A stretch of 64,000 nucleotides of DNA from Chrysaora quinquecirrha (Eukaryota; Cnidaria; Scyphozoa; Semaeostomeae; Pelagiidae). Positions 35,387 to 46,282 of the stretch are shown here, piece after piece. Positions within the stretch are counted from its first letter, which is position 1. Every line of letters starts with the position of its first letter. The stretch spans positions 2,237,660-2,301,659 of the forward strand of contig JACTAT010000048.1 of assembly GCA_014526335.1 (NCBI GenBank), read 5' to 3'. The position numbers and the translations under genes were made by a program. Below the pieces are notes generated by a model. It searched no databases and had not been told where the DNA came from. It saw only the letters and a program-made list of their open reading frames with translations.

Positions 35387-35727
35387 GTGTGTATTAGTCA
35401 AGAAACGTTCAATACTCGACCCAAAAATGATAAGGAACACGATGGTCTTTTTATACAAAGGGAGCCCACTTTGAACGTAGATTGTATGGCTTCTTCTATT
35501 TTTCAAATCAAGATAACATCTTGGTCAAATATAAGCCTCAATCACCTTCTCCAAAACAACTCTCAATTCTAAAGAAACTATTGATGCTGGAAATAATTTT
35601 AGTTTCCTACAGTATAAAAAGGAGTGCTAAATGCAATGGATATATGCAAATCTTGAAATTTCATACACTGGCATCTAAGTTAATTTATTAATTAGTTGAT
35701 TAATATAGATCTATTAATCACTTTTAG

Positions 35728-36525
35728 AAAAAGAATATGCCTTACATGCTGCTTGTGCCAAAAGAAAAAGAGGTATTTATGGAACTGCGAAATGAACTTA
35801 TTTTAGTTTCATGTAAAAAAAATCAAATGCTACTCAACTACATAAACTTTTCAACACATTGAATCATCATTAGAGGGTACATTGTCATTATGCCTACTTT
35901 TTCCACAGTGTCAAAGAAACCAATCATGGAAAAGGAATTCCAGTATTGTCACTGTAAAAAGGTACTCTAACAATGATTCTATGACAATAAGAAACAAGTG
36001 ACTTCAAGGTAGTTTACTGATTTAACTCTGTAAGTTAAACCGGTTTACATAAAAGCCTTTTAACCAATGTTACGCTCTGATTGGTCAATTCAACAAATCA
36101 AACCGATCTGATCGGTGGAAATTTGATCTTGTAAATAAAGCAAGTGCCAGTGTGAAAGTAATGTAAGATTGCTAGTTGTAATAAAACTAATGTAAGATAA
36201 GATTACGTAATGTAAGATTACGAGTTGTAATAAAACTCTCTGTCTCATTATTTCAAATAACGCGAGACATAATTCATCACTGCTACTGGTTTTTTTTTCA
36301 GGAAAGAGGAGGAAAAATGATAACCTGCGAGGCAAACAGGGATGATGTTAGTATTAATTTTTGCAGTTGATCAATTTCCCTTGCCTGTTCAATGTCAGTA
36401 GACATATCAATAGTTAATCTATTACTTTCAATAACTGTTTAGTGTCCTGGGTACTGGAGCAGCAAAGGCGACAGCTGGTTTGACCTAAGCTGTGTGAAGT
36501 TGAAATCTATACCAAAAGGGAAATG
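35728..36525 (+). pseudogene. Decayed multi-exon gene, PHD-finger exons
   Basis: Exons 35728-35772 (PYMLLVPKEKE), 35909-35961 (EKEFQYCHCKK), 36302-36346 (GGKMITCEANRDD) and 36443-36525 (CPGYW, SWFDLSCVKLKSIPKGKW). Together these give an ING-like PHD finger: CxC, CxxxxxC, (H)xxC, and a final W that would be followed by xC in the next exon. The expected zinc-ligand histidine (WFHxxC) is aspartate here. The last exon ends at a GTATGT donor 53 bp before the 36579 element, so that element sits in the following intron. One phase mismatch (35772 to 35909) indicates an indel. Confidence 0.65.
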
Positions 36526-36578
36526 GTATGTATTTATTCACAATTTCGCAACAATCGCGCAATATAAAATCAAAATTT

Positions 36579-37076
36579 TGGGCGTTTCCGGAAAATTTTC
36601 TAAAAAAGGGCGTGGCAAAAGTAAACTGCACCGACTTAAATCAGTCGTCATTTTCAAAAAGTACATGATTGAAATGTAAAAACAAGGTTTATACCTATTT
36701 TTGGGTAGCTAGATCTGAATATGCTGTCAGTTTCGTGATATCACATACCCCTAACAGTTTAAATGCATTGTAAAGTTATAAATAGAGATTTTTCACCTTG
36801 GCATCTTTGACCTCAAAATTTTGGGTGTGGCAGAGCTATTTTAAGAAATCTTTTGACTTTCCTGAAAGTACTATGACAGGTGTATTTCATGCTGCAATTA
36901 ACTTGTTCTGCTATTCCTTGCCTTAAATTTTAGAGCAGTTTGAAAATTGGCGTATTTTTCCTATTTTTCTCATTATCAAGTATAATTGAGTCGACGATAG
37001 AAATGCTAATATGCAAGCACAAACATCCAAAGAGATGTTACCCATCTCTTTTAATTAGAATTGGGTTAAAAACAGT
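36579..37076 (+). repeat. Left terminal inverted repeat
   Basis: Matches the complement of 40519-41008 almost throughout, from TGGGCGTTTCC to aattgggttaaaa. Differences include a small variation around the acccatctc segment. Confidence 0.9.
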
Positions 37077-37712
37077 TAGATTATTGCTAATTGCCTGGTC
37101 TACATCCCCCTAGCATTATAATAATTCAAATTTTTCTATTATTTATGTTAGTAAGTGTGATTGATCTAGGATATTTTTTCTGAGGTCTTGAAAAAGATCC
37201 ATCCATGTAAAGAGCTGAAATGTAAAGTATGCCTGCCTTGTTACTCTTAGTGCATAAGGTCACAGGAGAAGTGAGCAAATAAGCATGTGGCATCAATTAC
37301 TGAACAAACAGAAAATCTATTGTAATTTTACCTTTTGTTTAGCTTTTTCTATTTTTCAATGAGACTTATCTAATAAAAAACTAAACCACCTGTTCAATAA
37401 TAATAAATCTCTACTCTGCTGTTGCAAGCTGTTGCTTAGCTACAAATTTCCTAGCCATGTGACTGAAGTGACAGCTGCCCTGTCTTTTTGACATAATTTT
37501 TGCAGTAAAAAGGTTGGAGTAACCAGCATTAACAGCTGGCAATATTATTAGAAACATGCTAATGAAAAACAAGCAAAACTATTTTCCGTTTAAACAGGCA
37601 GCACATGATAGCCCCACGTGAGAACAGGTGACATCCTTACTGAACCACGCATTTCTTTCACTGAGCTTTTCAAATGTCAAAATAGAAACAGAATCACCTG
37701 GTCTGTAAGGGG

Positions 37713-37720
37713 TATATAAA
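37713..37720 (+). promoter_or_regulatory. TATA box of the 842-aa ORF
   Basis: TATATAAA, 62 bp upstream of the ATG, with an initiator-like TCAGATT about 30 bp downstream (near 37743). Good spacing for a Pol II core promoter. It is outside the inverted repeat, so unique to the element interior. Confidence 0.65.
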
Positions 37721-37781
37721 CATGTTTACAACGATCATTTAGTCAGATTACTTTTAGTAAGAGGAAAGCCCTATAAGCAGG

Positions 37782-40310
37782 ATGAATGATTGTACCTTGG
37801 GCAAGATTTTGAACACGAAATGCCATCTGGAAACGTACACCAGATCGACTGGAATTAAGGACTTCTTTTCTCTGTCAAATGAGGAACAAGAAAAGACTCT
37901 TTGGAGATGTGGATTGCCAGAATTGCAATTTTCATGTGATAAGCCGACTATTTGTTATCACCATGAATTAGTTTATGGTCGCGTCTTTGAGAGAAGAGTT
38001 TCAGACAAGTGTTGTGATATTTATGAAAGACATAAGAAAAAAGTGAAGGGAGGACACAGCATATCTCTAGAGATGGCAAAAAAGCTTAAAGGCAAAGGAT
38101 TTTCAGCGCTACCGGGTTTTCATTTGTGCAGAGGTTGTTTAGAGAAATTTTTAAGTGACTCTGATACAACCAAAGTTCAAGAAATACCTTTGGAAGAACA
38201 AAATGTAGACAACGGTAATGAAATGTTTGTTGACGATGAAGAGGGAGGGGATCCAGACGTTTCTAGAGAACGTTTAAATAGAAGTTTTGATTACGCTGGA
38301 GTGTCTCCTGTAAAGCTGCATGGTTTGAGTAAATCAAGACAGGTATCAGGTATCAAAGACAAACTAAAAAGGCCACAAACCTTTCAAGAAAAGCAGGCTG
38401 CAAAGGTCATTGGAGTTGAAATAGCAGAGATGAAGGAACCTAGCGTCGAAGAAGAATTGAAGAACGAAAACTTGGAAAAGGCAACAGAGCTTGATAAGTT
38501 GCATTACCTTTTAAAGGAAAAAATTCAAATTTCCAGTAAGAAAGAAAGGATTAAATTATTAACTCTAGCCCCTGATAGTTGGTCAAGAAAAAAAGCTGCT
38601 GATTTCTTCAATGTAAGTGAATACTGCATCAGAGCTGCAAGGGAATTGAAGAGAAAGAAGGGAATCCTTGCAGAACCTGACAAGAGTGTTGGAAAGCCAT
38701 TGTCAGATGCCGTTATTGATGCTGTAAAGGCATTCTATCAAGAAGATGAATATTCCAGAATGATGCCTGGACAGAAGGACTTCGTGAGCATTGGGAGAGG
38801 AATACATATGCAAAAACGTCTACTGCTCTGTAACTTATCGGAATTGTATTCAGCCTTTAAACAAAAATATTCATCTTTTAAGGTTGGCTTTTCAAAATTT
38901 TGCTCACTGCGACCCAAATGGTGTGTTTTGACTGGTGCTTCAGGGACACACTCTGTTTGCGTTTGCTCATATCATCAAAATGCTATCCTGCTTTCTCACG
39001 CAATTTCATGGGATTTCACATACAAAGATTTGATGAAAAAGGTTGTTTGTTCCACAGAGGAGAGAGAATGTATGGTGCATCGATGCAGTAACTGCCCAGG
39101 TAAAGATGCTCTGAAAGATTTTCTAACATCAGAATTGTCAGAGTTAGAGGATGATGTAATACACTATCAGCAATGGCAAAGCACAGACCGAGCAACTCTA
39201 ACATCATGCACATCTGGTCTTGATGAGTATGTCGAAATACTATCTACTTCAATTGACCAGCTTACATCACATTCCTATATTGCAAAGTGCCAAGCACAGT
39301 ATTTAAAATATTGTAAAGAAAGTCTCAACAATTCAACATGTATTATGCTTCTAGATTTCGCCGAGAATTACAAGTATGATGTTCAAGATGAAATCCAGTC
39401 ATTTCACTGGAATAACCAACAGTGCACCCTTCACCCTGTTGTGCTTTACTATTTCAACCAGGAAAATGCTCTCGAGGAAACATCACTTTGTATAATATCG
39501 GATGATAATGATCACGACACATGCTTTGTTCACCAAGTGCAACGTATAGCAGTTGGTTTCATCAAGGATAAAATGCCCAACGTTACCTTTGTCAAATACT
39601 TTTCTGATGGTTGCGGAGGGCAGTATAAGAATTATAAAAACTTTGTTAATCTTTACTTTCACAAGGATGATTTCGGAATCGATGCAGACTGGACATTCTT
39701 TGTAACAAGTCACGGCAAGTCTCCGTGCGATGGGATAGGAGGAACAGTCAAGAGGTTGGTGGCTCGTGCAAGTTTGCAAAGGCCATTTGATCAACAGATT
39801 CTTTCATTTGAATCAATGATTGACTTTTGTACTGGAAATATCAAGTCTATACATTTTGAAACAATTTTTGCAAAAGACATGGAGGCAGTTTGTACCATTC
39901 AAAACATTAGATTTGAACTTGGAAAAGCATTACCTGGAACAAGAAGCTATCACTACTTTAAACCAGTGGATAACGGAAATATTAAATACAAACGCACAAG
40001 TTACGACCCTGAATTTCAAGGTGAATTTTCTGTTACCCATCAATTGCCGGTTAGATGTGATATTGATAGCCTTAGAGTATCTGGATTTCTTTGCTGCACA
40101 TATGATAATTTTTGGTGGATATGCATAATTGATGAAATTGACATTGAAAGAAAAGAGGTCTATGTGAACTTTATGCATCCTCATGGTCCAGTTAGATCGT
40201 TTACATGGCCAAGGCGTTCTGATAAATGCTGGGTTCCAATAGACAATGTCATATGTAAAGTTGATGCACCTTCAACAACATCTGGCAGAACATATGCAAT
40301 CAGTGATTAA
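37782..40310 (+). CDS. 842-aa DDE-transposase-like protein, intact
   Basis: Intact, intronless. Residues about 55-130 carry a Cys/His set (CYHHE, CCDIYERHK, LCRGC), likely zinc-binding; a helix-turn-helix-like part near 260-290 (SWSRKKAADFFNVSEYCIR) is followed by FYQEDEYSRMMPGQKDFVS. The core has LLDFAENY (D525), YFSDGCGGQYKNYKNF (D609) and SHGKSPCDGIGGTVKRL (D650), the likely catalytic acidic residues of an RNase-H-fold transposase. The last 80 residues look like a small beta domain (FWWICIIDEID). I know closely similar proteins as abundant uncharacterised ORFs in cnidarians and arthropods, but not a settled name. Start: first ATG after the TATA box. Confidence 0.85.
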   Translation: MNDCTLGKILNTKCHLETYTRSTGIKDFFSLSNEEQEKTLWRCGLPELQFSCDKPTICYHHELVYGRVFERRVSDKCCDIYERHKKKVKGGHSISLEMAKKLKGKGFSALPGFHLCRGCLEKFLSDSDTTKVQEIPLEEQNVDNGNEMFVDDEEGGDPDVSRERLNRSFDYAGVSPVKLHGLSKSRQVSGIKDKLKRPQTFQEKQAAKVIGVEIAEMKEPSVEEELKNENLEKATELDKLHYLLKEKIQISSKKERIKLLTLAPDSWSRKKAADFFNVSEYCIRAARELKRKKGILAEPDKSVGKPLSDAVIDAVKAFYQEDEYSRMMPGQKDFVSIGRGIHMQKRLLLCNLSELYSAFKQKYSSFKVGFSKFCSLRPKWCVLTGASGTHSVCVCSYHQNAILLSHAISWDFTYKDLMKKVVCSTEERECMVHRCSNCPGKDALKDFLTSELSELEDDVIHYQQWQSTDRATLTSCTSGLDEYVEILSTSIDQLTSHSYIAKCQAQYLKYCKESLNNSTCIMLLDFAENYKYDVQDEIQSFHWNNQQCTLHPVVLYYFNQENALEETSLCIISDDNDHDTCFVHQVQRIAVGFIKDKMPNVTFVKYFSDGCGGQYKNYKNFVNLYFHKDDFGIDADWTFFVTSHGKSPCDGIGGTVKRLVARASLQRPFDQQILSFESMIDFCTGNIKSIHFETIFAKDMEAVCTIQNIRFELGKALPGTRSYHYFKPVDNGNIKYKRTSYDPEFQGEFSVTHQLPVRCDIDSLRVSGFLCCTYDNFWWICIIDEIDIERKEVYVNFMHPHGPVRSFTWPRRSDKCWVPIDNVICKVDAPSTTSGRTYAISD

Positions 40311-40316
40311 GACTTT

Positions 40317-40322
40317 AATAAA
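40317..40322 (+). terminator. Poly(A) signal
   Basis: AATAAA seven bases after the TAA stop of the 842-aa ORF and before the right inverted repeat. Confidence 0.6.
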
Positions 40323-40518
40323 ATAATTGACTGTATTTAGAACATTGTAAACACATTGACAATTTGCCATTACTGCGTTTTTATAACTCTAATTTCCTTG
40401 TATGTTAGTTTTAGTTATGATTTTAGTTCTATTTGAAAAAGCCCGATTGATTAAACAATGCTATTAAAATCATAAAACTAGATACTAGTGACAATTAGAC
40501 ACCTCAAGATAGAATTTT

Positions 40519-41008
40519 TAACCCAATTCTCCTTAAAGGAGATGGATAACATCTTTTTTGGATGTTTGTGCTTGCATATTAGCATTTCTATCGACTACTC
40601 AATTATACTCGATAATGAGATAAATAGGAAAAATACGCCAATTTTCAAACTGCTCTAAAATTTAAGGCAAGGAATAGCAAAACAAGTTAATTGCAGCATG
40701 AAATACACCTGTCATAGTACTTTCAGGAAAAGTCAAAAGATTTCTTAAAATAGCTCTGCCACACCCAAAATTTTGAGGTCAAAGATGCCGAGGTGAAAAT
40801 CTCTATTTATAACTTTACAATGCATTTAAACTGTTAGGGTATGTGATATCACAAAACTGACAGCATATTCAGATCCAGCTACCCAAAAATAGGTATAAAC
40901 CTTGTTTTTACATTTCAATCATGTACTTTTTGAAAATGACGACTGATTTAAGTCGGTGCAGTTTACTTTTGCCACGCCCTTTTTTAGAAAATTTTCCGGA
41001 AACGCCCA
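40519..41008 (-). repeat. Right terminal inverted repeat
   Basis: Inverted copy of 36579-37076. Confidence 0.9.
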
Positions 41009-41014
41009 AAATTT

Positions 41015-41845
41015 AAAAGTGCAATTTCTTTTGAATGGATAAAGATATCAAACTGAAATTTTGGAATTTTATATATCTCATAGCAAGGAACACATGGTGT
41101 AAAAATGGCAAAAATCTGAGACTTAGTGGTTACATATGAAAAAAATTTTGGATGATTTGGCATGGAATGACCCAATAATTATTGTAACATTTACAACTAA
41201 CCTTTAGTCACAATCTGAATATAATGTGCTTGATTTTCATGTATTTTATGCTTTGGTGGTATGACTTCAGTTACATCATTTTCAAGTAACTGGCCATCTA
41301 AGACTTGACCAATGTTTATTTTTCTAAATGGCATTCCTTTTACTGAAAAACTAACTTCTCTTTATTTTGTTTTGTTCATTATTTTTATTCCAAAATCTGA
41401 ATTTCTGGTTGATTTAGAGGTTATTCTATACAAAGATGACATATGCACTCCAGTATTCTCATGGAAAAGAGACTCTTACAGCAGCATTGATCATGTCAAA
41501 ATTCTAGCCAATACATACCCAGCACATTCAGTTTGATACTGTCAATGTGTATCACAATACTGCATTTTGTGATTGACTAGAATAAACTGTATACTTGGCA
41601 CTATAAGGAAATTTAGGACCAAAAACATTCCAAAAGCCTTGATGATCCAAAAACAATGCTAGAAAGTTTAAGAAAACAAAACAAACGACCCAGATTCTCT
41701 GAAAAATATATGACGAATCAAGCAACTGTTTGGAGGTCATTCTCAGAAATACAAAGTGCGGGCACAACTTTGATGACACTAGCTGGATGAAAAGCATAAA
41801 TAGCAGGACAGATGGGCAATGATGTTCTGAATCAAGTTTCCCAAA
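41015..41845. other. No gene recognised
   Basis: Continuation of the sequence interrupted by the 4.4-kb element. The next exon expected for the PHD gene (starting with the C of WxC) was not found. Short open frames here have no recognisable content. Confidence 0.4.
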
Positions 41846-42200
41846 GTGAGTGTTCTATTCATAATCCTTCGCTACACCAAGGCACCAGTATTGAAAAATC
41901 TGACTGCAAACTGGCAGAAAAACTTGCATCTGGTGACAGTGCCGTTGTGCAACAATGCAACAGTCAATGATGGGACAAATTCATGTGTATTCCTGGCATT
42001 AAAGATATGTGATGAAATTTTAGCTGAAAAGAGGGAAACTCCGCAACAAGTTGATTTCTTTCAAGAAGGTGATTATTTGAAGCATCAGAAATTATTTAGA
42101 AATATCCAAAAAGTTTGAATCCCCTTCAAGAAGATATTGATTGCCACAATTTGATGAGTGCTTATGTTCTGATGCGTGACCATAATCATCTTAGACCCTA
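41846..42200 (+). pseudogene. Decayed exon with cysteine-protease-like signature
   Basis: Reads APVLKNLTANWQKNLHLVTV, then VNDGTNSCVFLALKICDEIL, and after a frameshift near 42080 SLNPLQEDIDCHNLMSAYVLM. D-G-x-x-x-C followed by FLAL resembles the OTU-type cysteine protease motif (DGxCxFxAL), and I recall similar segments at the ends of large cnidarian transposon-like proteins. Whether it belonged to the ATPase/PHD gene upstream is unknown. Frameshift and stops make it non-functional. Confidence 0.45.
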
Positions 42201-43340
42201 ATCCTACCAGGCTTTTTTATCTCAAATAGCCAGGGGGGTTCTTTTCCAGAAATTGCTTTCCTTTAGAGTTAGAGCAATGAAACCAGGCACGGGCATGGGC
42301 CAATGTATAAGGAGTAATGTTGGAAAATTTGGCGTCTCCCACTTCTATTATGACATCATTGTGACATCATAGACATCAGTCAAAAATCAACCTTCCTAAA
42401 TATAAAAAAAATCAATAAATTTCTTTATGTTTTGTTGCTAGTCACTATTTTCTATTAACTTGCAAAGATTTACTGGTAAAATAGGTATTCATATGTGGTT
42501 TTGGCATGACCACATTCGATTTAAGGCACGTAATGTAACCCTCTCTTAATATTACGGGAATTTTTTATAACATTGTAGCTTATACACATAGGCTTGACGT
42601 CACTCTGGTTTTGAAGCTTATATCCATCACACAACAGAACAGTTACAAGAAAAGCTTCAGGGGGTGGATTCACTGTATCTAATGTTCAATGTAGATTCAC
42701 TGTAACTAATGCTCAATGTTTACATGCGAGTCATATTCTTTCATTGTTAGTAGCAAGAATAACAAGCATGACATGCTTGACATAATTCTAAAATTAGGCT
42801 GCCTTCCTGTGCAGCCTGTTGTGGATATACAACCACCTTGTTTACACAAATAAAGCTCGATGCAGGACAATAATTAGGGAAATAAACAGTGTAAAATTGT
42901 GTGCCTTGTTTTTCTTGAGTTATCCAACTTATCATAAATTGCTCTTTACTACTGTGTGAGAAATTCCGTGCACTTCCCTAATTTGTATGTAGAAATGAAT
43001 TTTCCGGTTTTTGCAGATTATGTCTTCTAAAGTAATATCAACATTGTCTAGTACAAAGATGGAAACTGAGCAAAATGAAGTGGATAGGTTCGCATCATAC
43101 AATTTATCCATCATTAAACATTACAGATTAGTTATAGTTTGTAATAGTGTATAATAATCAAATCTTGAAGTCAAATTTAATCAGTTGGAATATATAAGAT
43201 ATAAAAATCAAATAAAGGTGATGGTATCAAATGTATTCATATTCATTGTCGTAATTGACTGAACTCATCTTTGATTTCGTTGTTCTTCCCATACCATGAA
43301 TTATAGTACCAAGTGTAATTCTTATTTCTGAGCTTTGTTT
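42201..43340. other. No gene recognised
   Basis: AT-rich; a short phase-compatible stretch at about 43018-43090 (SSKVISTLSSTKMETEQNEVDR after ttgcag) could be an exon of the next item. No RNA gene or repeat seen. Confidence 0.4.
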
Positions 43341-43365
43341 ACTTTGTCTCTGAGCACACATATAT

Positions 43366-43636
43366 CCAGCCGGAGTTTGATATCTTGGAATGATAGTATC
43401 ATAGATGAATGGGACAGAGAAAGTACAACTTTTAAGGTATGAAAATCTAGCTTTGTTTTATAACCTTGGCGTATTGGCCTAATTGTTTTTCAAGACAGCA
43501 CTCTAAATGATTTGTTTGTTTTCTCCTACAGAGTACAAGTTGCAGTTTCGTAGACAAGACCTATTCAAGTATATCAAGGAATAATCTACAAAGCAGTATG
43601 TACAGCAATAACGGCAGCTGCAATTTTTGCTGAAGA
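43366..43636 (+). other. Two exon-like blocks, unknown product
   Basis: Block 1 after atatccag (about 43367-43436: ISWNDSIIDEWDRESTTFK, donor aag/GTATGA) joins in phase to block 2 after tcctacag (43532: STSCSFVDKTYSSISRNN, then GSCNFC and TGA at about 43636). Serine- and asparagine-rich 3' end of an unidentified gene. Low confidence. Confidence 0.35.
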
Positions 43637-43639
43637 GTG

Positions 43640-44499
43640 TTCCTGAATCCAATTTTTGTAACCTACATAGATTTTCTTCTCTTTTCTTTCTCATGCCAAT
43701 TTATGTACGATTATGAAACGGACATAGCAGCTGCTTAAGTATTTTTGAAAGACAGACATAGCCAATTCTTGTAAAAACCATACTTTAAGAAATTTTGGAT
43801 CAGTTCTAAAATACTTAGGGAAAAATTTTTTATAAAAAAATGGAGCCAATCTGAAAGCTCTTGCAAAATCTCTCTCTAAGAAGAAACTTCAGTTTAGAGT
43901 ACCCTTTGCCGTTCTGTCATTTGAAATTGAAAATCAAACCTGGAATTTACCAAATATGTTCCACAACAACATCAGATATCTTGCAAAATTTACCAATTAC
44001 ATAGGATGGCACATGATTAACACTCGTTTAAGAGGAATAAGGAGCTACTCCCAGGCGTATAGACAGAAATAAGTCAGATTGCGTTTCAGCACGATGATAT
44101 GGACGATGGTTTATGGGTGCATATTGGATCACCTAAATGAATATTCGTGTTCAAAAGGATAGCTAATAAAAAAATTTCAGTAGTGCAAGTCAAAGATTGC
44201 ATAAGTATTTCCATTGGAGAAATGTATGAACTAAGAAGAGCTTATTACTTTAATAAAATACGTGAAATAATAATGTTGTCACTACGTTGTAGGTGTCATC
44301 TTAATGATATCGTTTTTATAATGTTACTGCAAATGTTCTAATTATTGTTGATGCAGAAAACGCTACTTCGTCAAAATAGAAACAATACTGAAATGCAAAC
44401 TACTAGCTCATTAATTTAACCACAATCTTGCACAACTGAGTAAGAATTGATAGAGATTTCATTTTTGCTCTGGAGAATCTGTAGACTTATTGGGCCATG
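43640..44499. other. No gene recognised
   Basis: AT-rich, scattered short frames only. Confidence 0.4.
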
Positions 44500-44843
44500 A
44501 TTTATCAAAAGAACTGGTTTGTGAAATTGCGATGATGTATAGGCAAGGGATGTTTAAATTCAACTGAAATATAATGCAAGAAGTTGGAATAAATGAGGGT
44601 TGACAAAAATGTCACAAAGTATTTAAGGAAAGCCTGTGGGTCAATCTGTGGGTATACCAGAAAACCTGTCCCAGAGGCATCTTTCTTTTCACATTTTTTT
44701 GGCAATGGTCATGATGATACTTTTAAGGTTTGCTTAAAAATTATTGATAGGGCAATGGACACTTACACAGTTTGGAGGAAAGAACTGCATTGGCAATACA
44801 AATTAAACAGATTTTCCAATCTTTCTTCCATATATTTCTTATA

Positions 44844-45915
44844 CACTCCCCTTCCAAAAGTATCCGGACGATTGAACAAAATGGCCGCCAACGGCGGTCA
44901 AGGGGCCTAAGAGCAAAAATTTTTACGACAATGTACAGAAGCCCCACAGACTTCTCATGAATGAAATTGGGCATGAAAATGATCGCCATTTCAGGGGCCT
45001 TAATCCTAAATGAAAACTTAAAGTTTATTTTATTGTTTTTATGAAAAAATTCAAGAAAACTTCGAAGCAGTACCTGCTCAAAAAAGGCAAAACAATTTTA
45101 GGAGTTGTTTTCAAAAATAGCGATAAATATCACGATGTTTCAGCACATGCATGATAAATTTGATATTTTTCAAAGCAGAAAAGGTTATATTTTATTGTTA
45201 TGATAAAAGTTTTTGTGAAAAAATATTTTCCGTGAAAATTTCAAGGGGTAAAGCTCTGACATGAGTCAAGGTGAGTGGAATTTTCATATGCTAAAAAGAG
45301 GTAGCTTTTTGTAAATTTAAATTTTTTCATTTACGAAGTGTCCAATGGCTTTAAAAATTAAGAAAACATCAAAATTTAATTTAGTTTTCGAGATTTTGTG
45401 AAAATTTGCGCTTATCTTCGATGTCAAACACCATTACATGGCCAAACAAATTTCTGTATTAAAAACATGATTCTAAAGTCGCTCAATGGGAGTCATACTC
45501 AAGGTTTTACCCCCTTGAAATTTTCACGGAAAAAATTTCTTCATAAAAAATTTTATCATAACAATAAAATATGACCTTTTCTGCTTTGAAAAATATCAAA
45601 TTCATCATTCATGTGCTGAAATATCGTGATATTTATCGCTATTTTTGAAAACAACTTCGAAAATTTTTTTGTCTTTTTTGAGCAGGTACTGCTTCAAAGT
45701 TTTCTTGAATTTTTTTATAAAAACAATAAAATAAACTTTTAGTTCTCATTTGGGATGAAAGCCCGTGAAATGGCGATCATTTTGATGCCCTATTTCATTC
45801 ATAAGAAGGCCGAGGAGCTTCTGTGAATTGCCTCAAAAATTTTTGCTCTTAGGCCCCTTGACCGCCGTTGGCGGCCATTTTGTTCAATCGTCCGGATACT
45901 TTTGGAAGGGGAGTG
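44844..45915. mobile_element. Tc1-type long-TIR MITE
   Basis: Ends CACTCCCCTTCCAAAAGTAT and complement, flanked by TA (44842-44843; 45916-45917). Inverted arms of about 430 bp each make it an almost complete foldback. 1072 bp, no ORF. It interrupts pseudogene copy A; joining the flanks over one TA gives continuous frame (GKKQ-YKKYMEE). Confidence 0.95.
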
Positions 45916-46282
45916 TACTGCTTCTTTCCTGTTTCTTCTAAGCAGTCTATAGATGTGGCAGCAACATCATTTGCACAAGCAAGATTATGAATGTTTACCA
46001 GCTCTGGGAAAGCTTTGTTGAATGGGTTATCAATCTTTTCAATCGTGGTTGACAATCTGTTAATCTGTTTCTGAAATTTTTTTGTGTGGCAAGTCCTGTT
46101 TCATGATGAAAGTACTTTCGCGCTGAGTCAGACTCTTCATTTTCTACATATTGGTTTTGAAATTCCTTAAGCAGCCTTGCCAGTTCTTGTCCAGATAGCA
46201 TCCAATATCGGAAAGCAATCTTATTTTTGGTCTAGCCAACTGCTGCTCCCTGTCCATATCTTCTAATTGGCTTAAGTACTTA

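Larger units (their letters stand above)
36579..41008 (+). mobile_element. 4.4-kb DNA transposon with about 490-bp inverted repeats, intact ORF
   Basis: Ends TGGGCGTTTCCGGAAAATTT and its complement; the inverted repeats extend to about 37076 on the left and from about 40519 on the right, nearly identical. Candidate 6-bp target duplication AAATTT at 36573-36578 and 41009-41014 (AT-rich, so borders could shift by a base or two). It contains its own TATA box, one intronless 842-codon ORF and a poly(A) signal. Arm similarity and an undamaged ORF make it the youngest element here. Superfamily not assigned with confidence. Confidence 0.9.

Noticed and set aside
39820..40128. 102-aa plus ORF overlapping the 842-aa CDS in another frame
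   Set aside because: Overprints a long intact ORF with clear motifs; no own start context.
41312..41536. 74-aa plus ORF as the missing final PHD exon
   Set aside because: No WxC continuation and no acceptor in the correct phase.
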